DNA of 64,000 bases, from positions 47,248,008 to 47,312,007 of the forward strand of contig CM059973.1 of the NCBI GenBank assembly GCA_030490835.1, read 5' to 3'. A program made the translations under genes and the position numbers. Shown here in pieces: positions 47,345-57,390 of the stretch. How positions within the stretch are numbered: the stretch's first letter is position 1; every line of letters starts with the position of its first letter. Under the pieces are notes generated by a model, which did no database searches, had not been told where the DNA came from, and saw only the letters and a program-made list of their open reading frames with translations. The stretch comes from Annona cherimola (taxonomy: Eukaryota > Streptophyta > Magnoliopsida > Magnoliales > Annonaceae).

Positions 47345-48165
47345 TATTTATAATCTAATCTGTTTATATTATAAAGCATAATAAATTTACCGTCCACAAC
47401 AAATTTGATGTCAAAATGATTAAAATTGGTTAAGAAATAAGCATTTGAAATTAACTACTGCAATTTATTCGAATTTTAATTTTTATACCCATTTTTAATT
47501 ATTTTTGTATAATCTAATCCATTCACTAAGTAGGTTATATTAATTTAAGCTTACTCGTGAAGTCTAACATCAAATGGAGTTGTATGTATATATTAATTTC
47601 ATTAATAAAATATGAAGCATATGGTGAAAATGATATGCATGCACGTTCCAAGGGGTTGGAACATACCATGCATGATAAAGTCTATGTACATTTTTCAATG
47701 CAAAATTTGAATTTACATAAATGCTTTATTAAATCAATTTTCGTAATCCAATCCATCCATATTATAGAGCATATAAATTTAACCATCCATCTCAATGTTC
47801 ATATCAAAATAATTTGTATGGGTTAAGATATTGACATTTAAAATTAACTCATGAAATCTCATGTAATTCTATTGTTTAAAAATTTTCTAAACATAATTTT
47901 CATGATCTAATCCATCCACTATTTAGGGTGTGTTAAAATAGGCTTGCCCATAAAATTTCATGTCAAACGGCTTTAGATATGCCAAGATATTAATTTCAAA
48001 AAATATCAATTAACTAAATAGAAGAGAATGGGACATGGATGCCTGGTCGTGCTCACTATGCCTGGTTTGGCTTTAATTAACATTTTTCGATGCACTTATG
48101 TTAAGCATTTTATTTAATTAATTTTCATAATCTAATCCATCTAGATTAAAGAGTACATAATTTAA
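47345..48165 (-). repeat. internal repeats of the LTR 5' region
   Basis: The plus-strand word TAATCTAATCCATC or a variant recurs at about 47350, 47508, 47742, 47900 and 48125. Each is followed by a TATTAxAGxxTATAAxTTTAAC-type tail or an AAGTAGGTTATATTAA-type tail. The steps alternate (about 158, 234, 158, 225), suggesting a unit of about 385-392 bp made of two related halves. The same word occurs once in LTR2 as TGAATGGATTGGATTA near 35256. Confidence 0.6.
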
Positions 48166-48572
48166 CACTTTTCATTAAACTCTCATGTCATCTAAGTTAT
48201 ATATTCTTAGATCTAGTGAAAATATTGTAGGTAAATATAAGCCCTTAATTAGGACCCCTAATTGGCCTAAAATTTTCTATTTATTTTTATTTTCCCAAAG
48301 AGTCCATGAATTTAAACAGTTTCATTTGGTCTCAAACTTAAACTTTTTGAATTCCAATTAGGTCTCCTTTTTGTCTCTACTCTTTTCAACTTTACCATTC
48401 AATTCTTTTTTCTAAATTTGCAATTTAATTTTACTTTTCTAAAATTTCAATTTAGTCTTTTTGTAAATATACTTGTTTTCTTTTGTAACTTTACATAATA
48501 ATATATCATTCTATACAAGCTTTAAGGGAATAAATCACATTAACTTATATCTCAAATAACAAGGGTTTCACA

Positions 48573-48720
48573 ATTTTATAAGAAAACATGTTAAAAATCA
48601 TGATATGACTAGCATATGTTAAAATTAAAAATCAAATTTCTGATATATTTACCTAACCATTGCAAAACTGCATCATTTTATAAAAGTAGAAAAGAAATAG
48701 GCATGATGGATTTAGGCGAA
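48573..48720 (+). pseudogene. pol: copia C3, C-terminal end of RNase H
   Basis: ATTTTATAAGAAAACATG aligns by eye to C1 CATTTCATTAGAGAACATG, then AAAATCATGATATG, GATATATTTACCTAACC and GCATCATTTTATAA match the end of C1 pol ([18 protein letters not shown]) up to the stop. This proves that sequence left of 33653 and right of 48573 once formed one reading frame. Confidence 0.8.
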
Positions 48721-49177
48721 TGAAAAATAAATGAATTAAGGATTTGAATGTGTTGGATATGATTGTTGATATGCTTTGATGTATTCAAATATGTTTGATA
48801 TTTTAAAATAGAACATTTAATGGTATGATTGATGTGAAAATTGTGGGAAGGGAGTTACATTAAAATGAACTTTTAAACTTAAGTCTGGCAGATAGGTAAA
48901 GTCAACCTCGCAAGGCCTAGGTCAACTTCATTAAATTCAAATTGGCGCATGCAAAATCGACTTCGAATCCGACTTAAGGTTTGAAATCAACCCCGATGAG
49001 TTACAGTTCAGATGGCCAACCTTTTATATGTTATTTTCCCTTTCTTTTCTTCATTCTTCCTATCCCATTTCTAAGCCCCAAGCTCCTTAGCTCTCTTTTC
49101 TCATTTTCTAAGCCCTCATACAAACCTCCACTTGCATTTCTCCTTGCACATTCATTAAAATCATCTCTTTTATACCT
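48721..49177 (+). other. copia C3 spacer between pol and ORF3 relic
   Basis: No gene. At 48890-48990 it holds decayed relatives of the GTCGAC words (AAGTCAACC, AGGTCAACTT, AAATCGACTTCG, CCGACTTAAGG), at the position where C2 has its intact cluster (21779-21912). A pyrimidine-rich stretch at 49030-49150 precedes the ATG of the ORF3 relic, again as in C2. Confidence 0.6.
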
Positions 49178-50230
49178 ATGGCTCCAAAGAAGATGGCAAG
49201 CAAACCTTCAAAGTTGACGACGTCACACCCATCGACGATAAATTTGAAGAGGAATGTCCCCAGATGATAAAAGATGTCTTTCAAGAGACCACGTGATGAA
49301 GCCATCACCTCCCAACCCTCTACCGGGCATAAGATTCAGTATCTTGAAGGTGATCCATTGATTCCCTCCACTCAACCAAATAAGTAAGAGAACATTTCTA
49401 GTGAGGAAGAAGAAATTCTAGTTAGTAAAAAGAATAGAACTGAAACTCAAAAGGTCAAAGTGATGGAAATTTCTCTAGAGTATTTTTGGAACCCAACACA
49501 ATATAGGAGGTTCTGCAACTATTTTTATGAGAGAAAAATATTCACCTTGAAGATCATACACTTTGATTTTTTAAAGAAAATAAGAGTTTGGTATTGAGGA
49601 GATGCTGGATTATTAGGGTTGGATAAACCTATTGAAAGAAGATGAAATAATTTATCCTGACTTGAACGTGTAATTTTATTATGCATCAAGTGTTGATGAT
49701 AGAAAAACTTTTGTTAAACGAAAAGAAATATCAATGGGAATCATTGAGCCCATAGTTGAAATGAAGTTTTTTGAAATTCTCTAAGTCCCGTGGGGTATAG
49801 AGCACCCTCTTGAGAATTTCACCCTGGCAGTTATTTACAATGATCTAACTAGAAGCAACAAGTATGTAGAAGGATGAAATTTCTACATTACATGGACTTG
49901 CCTCCACAACTAAGACTACTCAAATTATTAGTTGCCCACTACATTTATCACAAAGGAGAAGGAAGGAATTAAGTAAACCCAAAAAGGTAGAAATAATTTG
50001 AAAGATCGCAACTAAGAAAAAGGTGTGCTTGTCAAAGATCAGTTTGGAAGCACAAGCTGTCAAAAGGGAAAAACCCAGAAGTGTTGTACCATACGACATT
50101 TGGACCACCAAGATTCTAACCTACCACCACATCTACTTGGATGATGAGCCTTTTGAGGTAATGAAACAAACTAATGCCATAAGCAAGGCATTATTGACTA
50201 GAATAAAGATCAACATTGAGAGGTTTAGAG
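49178..50230 (+). pseudogene. ORF3 relic of copia C3
   Basis: Starts MAPKK at 49178 like C2 ORF3. Matching blocks in order: YFWNPTQYRRFCNYFYERK (about 49485-49540, split by a frame change from KIIHFDFL), YPDLN near 49655, VIYNDLTRSNKYVEG (about 49830-49875), KFLHYMDLPPQLRLLKLL (about 49878-49935) and DIWTTKILTYHHIYLDDEPF (about 50093-50155), then INIERF to 50228. Numerous stops and frameshifts. It shows that the extra ORF is an old, inherited part of this copia lineage. It is interrupted at 50231 by a probable transposon insertion. Confidence 0.85.
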
Positions 50231-51147
50231 CAAGAGTGTAACTTGAGTCCGATTGTACCGGATTTAGGTGTACCTTAAATCTAAGCCTACTGAATTTAGA
50301 TGAACCCATACCCTAACCCTAATATTAGAATCCAGGTTTATGTCAAGTTCAGACCATGTTGGTGTTGATTTTGGTCTTTGTTTTGGGTTGAAATTCGGGT
50401 TACTCTTAAACTAATAGAAGTTGAAATCTACCAATATAAATAAGGAATTCTTTGAATAGTATTGCATTCACAACAACTAATTCTAAAATACACTTTTGAT
50501 TATGATAACTTATTTATTTATAATTTACATATAAATATATTTATATAACATATGATATCTTTGATTTTGATGAAAGTTGATCTTCTAACTAAAAATAATA
50601 CTGAGTACAATGAAATAATGAATTTAGCATAAAAAATCAAGGCAAGAAAAATAACTAGAATTACAAAAAATCACTATCTAAATAAATTTAATAAAAGTGA
50701 GACTTATGTCAAATAGTTAATTGGTGTGTACACAATAATTTTAAAGAGTTAGTATATTTATAATTATTTACAACTTAAGTTGACATGAATGCAATATATT
50801 CAACTTTTTTATGAACAAACATAGATGATATTTAGGTTTTAAAATAAATATTTTATAATTTAATTAATTTATGATTACATGAGAGAACTTTTATTATAAT
50901 AATAGTTAAAATACTTAATATATAAGCCAATATAATGCTTTTAACATACTCAATATATAAACCAATATAATTCTTTTAACCACTTAGGGGGATATCAAGT
51001 TCGTATCGAGTAGAGTTTTGGTATTGAGTTGATGTAAACCCGGTATTGGTTATTTTGAAAAAATTCTCAAGAATAAAACCATACTTGTTTGTGAAATTAG
51101 GCTAGGTCGGGTTGGATTGGACTGACCATTTACCAAGTTGCACCCCT
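50231..51147. mobile_element. possible non-autonomous hAT-like insertion
   Basis: AT-rich, non-coding, about 917 bp. Its ends are inverted-repeat-like: CAAGAGTGTAACTTG at 50231 and, reverse complemented, TAGGGGTGCAACTTG at 51147. Flanking 8-mers are GTTTAGAG (50223-50230) and CTTCAGAG (about 51150-51157), a 6/8 match compatible with a decayed 8-bp duplication. It sits inside the ORF3 relic. Short ends and imperfect duplication leave this uncertain. Confidence 0.45.
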
Positions 51148-51446
51148 ACTTCAGAGAGGCACAGTTGGATGCTAAGTGAGTGCCCCCCAAGTTCAAGAGG
51201 AAGATATTGCTCCAAGAAGAAGAAGCCTAGAGAGCAAAACTTGGACCATTAAAGGGGAAGCCAACCCAAGAGCCCTTGCATGCATCCCATGCATCTCATT
51301 CACCCATTGCATCATCACCCGGAGTGCATTTCACCCATGCATTTCATGCACCCATGCATCCATTATTACTAGAGTACCTCCAGTCTATGGTGGATAGGCT
51401 CATAAAGAAACTAGGTAGTATTAATATTTCTCTTATGACCATGCAT
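51148..51446 (+). other. probable continuation of ORF3 relic, then simple repeats
   Basis: The first 130 bp can be read as a charged, broken continuation of the ORF3 linker. At 51280-51362 there are many CCCATGCAT and CATTTCA words. No gene. Confidence 0.3.
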
Positions 51447-52300
51447 GATAAGTGTTCTCAATCTCACCGCAAGTGCACGAGTTGTAGATTGTAGTATATA
51501 AATTATCAATCCACGGGGAATTCAGAATTTAAACTTTGTTTTAAATGCTTTCTTATTGAATATCTAGAGAGTAAAATGAATAAAAAATTATACAAGTGGG
51601 AAGGGAAAATAGAATTCAGAATCTAGAATTTCACATGTTTCTTTTGCAAAGGATACGTGGTATAATTATTTATTTGAGATATTATTTGTTAAAGAAATAT
51701 AAACCTAGTTTATCCTTGCACCTTCTCTTGAAACTTACAAGGTGTAACCCTAATTTATTCTTAACCACCTATTCTCATGTGATTAAGTCAATTAGGATTC
51801 GTTAAGTTCTATGGCCGTTTATGGATTCCTCAAGGTTATCATACCTATTCTTATGGTCCCACTTTCCAGGTTTAATATCTCGATTGTCGTATATTAGATT
51901 TCCACCTCTCAGTTCCATCACCTAATATATATATATTATTGCTAAAGTGGGAGCTTAAATATTAGACAAGCTTTAAATCACAATATACTAAATTAATAAC
52001 AATATCTATCGTAAATAAATCAAAACCACATGTCACGCTACATTGTATTATATCATAAACCCTAGATTTAAGGCTTAGCTGAGCATGTTTAAGTTTAAAA
52101 TAAAATTAAAATCTAAATTCATTTTAAACAAGATAATTAAATTAAAAAAGAAAAGAAGAAAGAAAAGATTATTAGTTGAAAGCCTCGATGCTATATCGAC
52201 CGCTCTAGACAACTCGCTGCCTTGCCTCTTGGTGCATACTCTTTACCATTTCTCCAACCCTTGCTTTCTCTCTCTCCGCGCTCTCTAAATTCTCAGTTTT
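51447..52300 (+). repeat. possible LTR relic of another family
   Basis: Starts TGATAAGTG and continues TCTCACCGCAAGTGCACGAG and ATCAATCCACGGGGAATT, wording typical of the 5' end of a widespread class of plant LTRs (CGCAAGTGCACGG... followed by CACAGGGA). No matching second LTR, primer site or coding region is in the window, and the right edge is not defined. Confidence 0.4.
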
Positions 52301-52680
52301 TTTTTCCTCAATTTTTCTGCCGTCCCTCCTCCCCCTTTTTCGACTATAACACCTTTTCATAACGGTGCCATACCTGCATTTTTTTGGTTACGCACTTCAC
52401 TGGTGTTGCACTAGAATTTGGGCGGCATTTGGATTCATATTTTGATCTAGGCAGATTTCCTAATTACTGAAATTGTTTGGCAATTTTGGATTAAAGGGCG
52501 ATGGACAACTTCTAGGATCCCAAACCAGTGTGTGGAATAGACCGTTGGATTAATTGCATGTGTAGAAGACTTGGAATGGACAGGACGGTGATGATCATTG
52601 GACGTATTTTGCATGGACGTCCACATCATGGGTTTGAACAGCTTAGATGGTTATTTACTGCTGATTTAAACGGTGGGCCC
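52301..52680. other. unassigned flank of the Athila-like element
   Basis: No gene. Contains words such as GTTGGATTAATTGCATG, GGACGTCCA and GGTGGGCCC. Similar wording (AACAGCTTGGATGG, GGATTAATTGC) occurs on the other side at 60130-60240, so both flanks may be one older repeat. Confidence 0.4.
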
Positions 52681-54253
52681 TGATAACTCGTATTTTTACG
52701 AGTTATCATGGCCCATTTCAGACTTGATTCGTGCGTTAGTTCTAGAGATTAGGCTTAGTTTGCATTCATTTAGCTTAATTTTCATCCGCTTTGCATTTTA
52801 GGAGCATTAATTAGCTTTTAGGCATTTTTAGCATTATTTAGGCATTTTTAGTTCATTTATTTAGTTTTTCTATCTTTTGCAGGAAGGACGGGACATATGA
52901 AGGCAAAGCGGACAAGTTGAATGCAAGCTGAGGCAACCAGAGGACGATGGATGGCGCCTAGGCGCCGCCCTACGTGCCTTGGCCATTTCCTGCACACACA
53001 GCTTACAGCATGGCTTCTAGAGAGTTGGCGCCTAAGCGTCACCCAGGGGCGCCCAGGCACCAGGCATGATCAGCCACAAGGTGTTAAGAAGAAGCTCCAA
53101 GCAAGAACAGTCCAGGGAGTTGGCGCCTAGGCGCCAGTGCATAAATTTCTAGGATTTGCAGAATGTGTCCAAGTTGCCCAACGCACAGGGAGTTGGCGCC
53201 TAGGCGCCAATACGCATCCGTACGCTAATATTCCAGTGCGTAAGCTGCGCAAAATGAACTTTATAAATTGTTCCTAGGGGTCCGCGCACAAGAGGGAGAG
53301 GAGAGAGAGCCGGAGTACTAACTAAAGTGCAAGAGAAAGCGGAAATAAAGATTAAAGCTCAGATTGAAGAAAGGATTCAAGTCCCGTTGGTGGAAACCGT
53401 CGGAAAATAGTTTTTCTTATTCTTTCTAATTTTCTTTCTCTGCTTTTATGGATACTTTTTATATTGATGTATTGGATGTTAAGATCATGTCTTTGAACTA
53501 AACTTCCATTAGATGGATAGTTAGGATGATTTGAATTCTAAACTATATTGTTTCTTGGTTCTTAGAATATTCAGGAATGAATAGTTGATTTTATGCATGA
53601 TTGTGTATGATTTACCTTTGCATGTGTGGATTGAAGGCTTTTACAAGATTAGCTACCTTGTAAGATGATTTAATTGCTTGATTTATCCTTGGAAGATGAA
53701 AATCTCTACCAGATCCATGTGCAAGGCATAGGTTTCGACCTTTGTGTAAGGAGAGTTATTTAACGATAGGAATATACCGTTAAACCCTGTGTACTCATTA
53801 TACAAGTTATGAACTTATCAATTTTACTTTATTTAATGGCATGAGAACATAGCAATTAATAAGGTGTAATTAACTTTTTATAATGATGGAAGACATATAT
53901 AAAGATATATGAACTTGGGCTAGTAAATTCATATGAAATTCAATTAGAAAAGAACCAAAGCAATATAGTTTAGATTCAAGGATTCCAAGCTATCCATCTA
54001 CCATCCCTAATCAGAAAACCCGTTCAAAGTATCCAGTAGTCTCGAACTTTCACTCTAATTTCTCATTGCAATCATTAGCTTAGTTAAATCACAAAACCAG
54101 AATTTTCCATTCATAGGAAGCAGTTTAACTAATTAATGATTTGGTTGACAATTCCTCGTGGGAACGATACTCTACTCACTCTTTATTACTTGACACGACA
54201 CGTATATTTGCGTAAATAGCGAGCATTTTAATTGATATATACGCAACTCGTCA
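52681..54253 (+). repeat. 5' LTR of the Athila-like element
   Basis: TGATAACTCGTATTTTTACG... to ...CAACTCGTCA. The first 30 bp contain a self-complementary TAACTCGTATTTTTACGAGTTA. U3 carries five GGCGCC palindromes (52953-52966, 53027-53040, 53048-53061, 53121-53136, 53194-53209) and a TATAAAT at 53262-53268, with a GAGAGGAGAGAGAG leader at 53292-53308. Confidence 0.9.
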
Positions 54254-54260
54254 AGTTTTT

Positions 54261-54278
54261 TGGCGCCGTTTCCGGGGA
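54261..54278 (+). other. primer-binding site, tRNA-Asp
   Basis: TGGCGCCGTTTCCGGGGA, one mismatch from the complement of the 3' end of plant tRNA-Asp, 7 nt after the LTR. This primer is characteristic of Athila-type elements. Confidence 0.85.
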
Positions 54279-54539
54279 ATTGTTTAACTAATTATTGATT
54301 AGTTTCATTGCTTTCTTGTACAATTCTGTAATTATATTTCATTTTAAATTTTCTTCTTTTTCTTTCAATTCTTCTCTCTTTATAAAATCTTATTTCAGGG
54401 GTCCGTTTATTGCAATTTTCAATGGCTTCATATACTTACCATTGGCCAAGTGTAGAACTTTCAACACCACGTACAATAGCCTTCCATGAGTATGACAATG
54501 TATGGGCACCTCCAGTTCAATTCGCAGGTTTTGACAATC

Positions 54540-55220
54540 AAATGTAGGATATGAACAATTCTTATTCAACGTAATGCGATTTGTGAGGAGCCGAGGGACA
54601 TTTGTCAGTTCAATGCGTGTATTACTCAGCATCTGTGGGCTATCTTGATCATTCTAATGATGCAAAGGGCTACTATGGAGATCCGCAAATAAAAAATATG
54701 ATGCCGACGAAATTTCAAGCATATCAAGAAGAGGAGCCAACACTACCTGAAAGCAAGTCATCTTTGGAGGACATGTTCATGCAATTTATGAAGAGCCAAA
54801 TGGAGTTTAACATGAACATGCAAAAGCAGGTGGAATAGTTGGCTACTGTAATTCAAAATAAGCATCAAGAGTCTTGTTCAAATGATATTGTGGAGGATTC
54901 AAAGGAAACTGTGTTGGATGAGGGCTGTAAAGTCACTCCAAGCATCAAAGAAGATATATCCATTTGTGCAGCAAAATAATTTGCCCCTAAATTCATTCTT
55001 GAACAATTGGCCGAGCCAATGGAAAGCCAGGAAGTGGAAGAAGAAATTGATGAAGAAATAGAAGCTGATATCATGGAGAAAATTGAAAATTATCATATCA
55101 ACACTCCTCTAATTGGTCCTCCTGAAATTCAAGTCCTCCTGAAATTCAAGTGCACATGCTGCATAGAAGGAAGTTCAATAGAGCGAGAATTGGCTAATCA
55201 TTATGGAACGTCTGGCTGAG
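54540..55220 (+). pseudogene. gag: Athila-like gag relic
   Basis: Broken reading frames. Around 54575-54640 a GHLSVQC motif resembles the CxxC...GHxxxxC nucleocapsid finger. 54602-54838 continues with YYGDPQIKNM and a Glu/Met-rich helix (SLEDMFMQFMKSQMEFNMNM) like the coiled region of Athila gag; after stop 54836 the frame goes on to ATVIQNK. 55007-55219 is acidic (EEEIDEEIEADI). A 24-bp duplication CCTCCTGAAATTCAAGT lies at 55119-55152. Assignment by motif order only. Confidence 0.5.
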
Positions 55221-55260
55221 GACGTTAAACCTAGCGCTGAATGGGAGGCAACCCATTGCT
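55205..55260 (+). other. conserved Athila-type non-coding block
   Basis: CTGAGGACGTTAAACCTAGC followed by GCTGAATGGGAGGCAACCCA. The GxCGTTAAAxxAGCGCT...GGGAGGCAACCCA phrase is recurrent in plant Athila elements between pol and the downstream ORF. Its presence supports lineage assignment even though pol is missing. Confidence 0.6.
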
Positions 55261-55390
55261 CATTTGCATTTTGATTTGTGTTTTAGTTTTTATTTTCATT
55301 TTTAGGAAAATAATTTGTAGCATAATTTCACAAGGATCATGCTTGGAAGCAATCAGGAGAAAGTTTTCAAAAAAACATGCTGAAGAAGAT

Positions 55391-55559
55391 CGGCGCCTAG
55401 GCGCCGAACGGGGGGCGTCCCGACGCCATGATAAACAACCCGAAGAACACGAGCGCCCCGGCCCCACATGTTGGAGCCCAGGTGCCGAGTCGTGGACAGT
55501 ACGACCCGGACGCTTTATAAAGCTCGGGGTTAGGGTTCTAAACCCTAAACCCTAAACCC
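55391..55559 (+). promoter_or_regulatory. internal promoter-like segment before the GC-rich ORF
   Basis: Palindrome CGGCGCCTAGGCGCCG (55391-55406), further GGGGCGTCCCGACGCC and GCGCCCCGGCCCC words, TATAAA at 55516-55521, and (CTAAACC)n telomere-like words at 55538-55559. A second palindrome AGCGCCTAGGCGCT is at 55881-55894. The order palindrome, TATA, leader copies the U3 layout of the LTR. It lies about 760 bp before the ORF start. Confidence 0.55.
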
Positions 55560-56274
55560 ATGCCCCGACGCCGAAAATCTTTGTTTTCTCATTACCAATC
55601 AATCTCACTTTGATTTCAAGCCATTTCAACTCAAATCCAACCACATTTCATCAAAGAATCATCCTCCCATTCCATCCATTCCGTTTTCCATTTCATTCCC
55701 TTTTTCCCCTTTCCTTAGATTCACTCAAATCCATCCTAAAATCTAGTTTTTCATCACCCAATCCTAAGCCTCACACCTATTCTAGCTTTCCCAATAATTT
55801 CCCCTTGAGTTGGGCTCCATTTTGAGCAATCTCATTGTCATCTTCTTCACCCTGGTGCCGGAAACGACTGATTGCATATCAGCGCCTAGGCGCTGCTACC
55901 CTCGCTCCTCGGCGCCAGTTCAGAGATAGCACAAGCTTCAGATTCTCGGGTGGAAATTTTTGTGGGTAAAACACTTCTCCATTTTTTGGTGCATTTCAAT
56001 TGCTTTGCAAGTGGTTTGGTAATTGTTGGAGTGGAAAAATTGGTTTGGACTAGGGGGTTTTTGTGGATTGGTCTGCGGATTAGAGATTGCTTTGGGTGGA
56101 TTTCTTGGCATTGGTTGGTGTTTGATTAGCTTGGTGATTGATTTGTAGAGGCTGACCAGTTGAGTGCTTGTGGTGCATTTTTGGAGCTTGGCTTGTTGTG
56201 TATTGGATTTTGGGATTTCCTGGTTGTGTTGGATTTTTGTTTGCAAGGGCCTTTTGAGACTACTTGTGTGCGAC

Positions 56275-57186
56275 ATGGCGTCATCATCCTCAGCTAAAAG
56301 GAAGAAAGTACAGGAGCCCGTCGAATTCGACGCCAACAGATTTATGTCCGTTAAGGCTTTTAAGCGGTACGCAGACACGCTGCAGAAAAGGCATCTGATT
56401 CCGGAGAGAGGAATCAAGATAGACGAGTTCTCTGATGCCTCATTACTCAGCTTGCACTCTCGGGGATGGAAAAATTTTGTGGCGCAACCCCCGCCTGCTA
56501 TCACTCCCGTCATCAAAGAGTTCTACGACAATGCAGTGGAGCACGAGGAGGGGCAGGTGAAAGTCAGGGGCAAGATCGTCCTATTTCATGCGGAGGCGAT
56601 CAATGCCTACTATGGGTTGACAACCTTTCCTCACCCAGATGAGTACGAGGCATTTTTGGAGGGCGAAGACCGAGATACCGCCTCCATCACCAGGCCGTTC
56701 TGCGAGAGGCAACCGACTTGGAAGTCGACGGGCGGGCAGCTGACCTTGTTCAAGAAGAGTGAGATGACGCGCAACGAGCGGATAGTCTTCCATTTCATCT
56801 CGGCCCGGATGATGCCATCAACCCATGTCAGTGAAGTGACTATAGAAAGGGCATTGCTGCTCCATGCAATTTTCAGCGGCATGACGATCGATGTGGGCCG
56901 CCTCATCTATCATCAGATCTACGCCTGTGCGACCGCACCCCGGGGCAGCTATTTCTTTCCATCGCTCATCACTGGGCTCTGCAAGCGGGCCGACGTCAGA
57001 TGGGAGCCGAGGAAGGAGGTCCTGAACTGTCAGGCCATCATTAACGACCTCTCCTACCGCACCCAGCCATGGATCTGCACAGCCACCACACGCCCCAGAG
57101 CAGCTCCATCTGCAGCGGGTCCATTCTCGCAGCCGCTATCCACGGCCGAGCGGCTAACAAACTTGGAGGATCTAGTGGCCACCTAA
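56275..57186 (+). CDS. GC-rich ORF in the env position of the Athila-like element
   Basis: 303 codons from ATG 56275 (MASSSSAKRKK, a basic start like those of the family) to TAA 57184-57186. The same frame continues open to TGA 57388-57390 for 68 more codons (ARYQRQHDRAMEAYLRRIAE, then a Pro-rich and an Asp/Glu-rich tail), so the TAA is probably a single premature stop in a 371-residue protein. The core reads FKRYADTLQKRHLIPERGI, LHSRGWKNF, VRGKIVLFHAEAINAYYGL and RGSYFFPSLITGLC. The spacing IP..., GW..F, FY, V-G-I-F matches C2 ORF3 (VFIPKII, GWIQLF, FYY, VKGTEIHF). It is far more GC-rich than its flanks. The 37 upstream in-frame codons are hydrophobic, and I regard them as leader. Function unknown; it resembles putative plant transposon protein domains. 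Confidence 0.8.
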   Translation: MASSSSAKRKKVQEPVEFDANRFMSVKAFKRYADTLQKRHLIPERGIKIDEFSDASLLSLHSRGWKNFVAQPPPAITPVIKEFYDNAVEHEEGQVKVRGKIVLFHAEAINAYYGLTTFPHPDEYEAFLEGEDRDTASITRPFCERQPTWKSTGGQLTLFKKSEMTRNERIVFHFISARMMPSTHVSEVTIERALLLHAIFSGMTIDVGRLIYHQIYACATAPRGSYFFPSLITGLCKRADVRWEPRKEVLNCQAIINDLSYRTQPWICTATTRPRAAPSAAGPFSQPLSTAERLTNLEDLVAT

Positions 57187-57390
57187 GCCAGGTACCAGCG
57201 GCAGCATGATCGGGCAATGGAGGCCTACCTACGGCGGATCGCGGAAGACCACCAAATCAACATCTCCACCCTCCCACCCTTCTCACCGACACCGCCAAAG
57301 GTCCAAGCCTGCTTCGGGCAGCAACCTCAGCCCCAGCCCGACAACGAGGCCGATGAGGACGATGAGGACGCGACGGAGTCCGATTCCTGA

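Larger units (their letters stand above)
45023..48572 (-). mobile_element. solo LTR3 (diverged gypsy type)
   Basis: 3,550 bp on the minus strand, TGTGAAACCC (48572) to GAGCGCTACA (45023), with a perfect 5-bp duplication ATTTT (45018-45022 and 48573-48577). It shares with LTR1/2 the TATA and purine leader (TATAAAAGGG near 46700), the TGAGTATAAAATACTCA hairpin (45549-45565) and AAGCAAGCATTT, but is otherwise diverged. It contains an ATA microsatellite (46429-46457) and an internal repeat at 47345-48165. No coding region seen. Confidence 0.85.

Noticed and set aside
52681..52710. Rho-independent-type terminator at TAACTCGTATTTTTACGAGTTA
   Set aside because: It is the LTR terminus of a plant retroelement; bacterial-type termination does not apply, although the hairpin itself is real.
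55241..55555. 104-codon plus-strand ORF and 78-codon minus-strand ORF in the Athila-like element
   Set aside because: They cover a promoter-like segment with palindromes and a TATA box; the hydrophobic start and Arg-rich remainder are not protein-like.
55538..55559. Telomeric repeat or chromosome end
   Set aside because: Only three CTAAACC units; better explained as a telo-box near a promoter or chance.
56164..56274. Hydrophobic N-terminal extension of the GC-rich ORF (possible signal peptide)
   Set aside because: It lies in AT-rich leader DNA, composition changes at ATG 56275, and MASSSSAKRKK resembles the basic starts of related ORFs.
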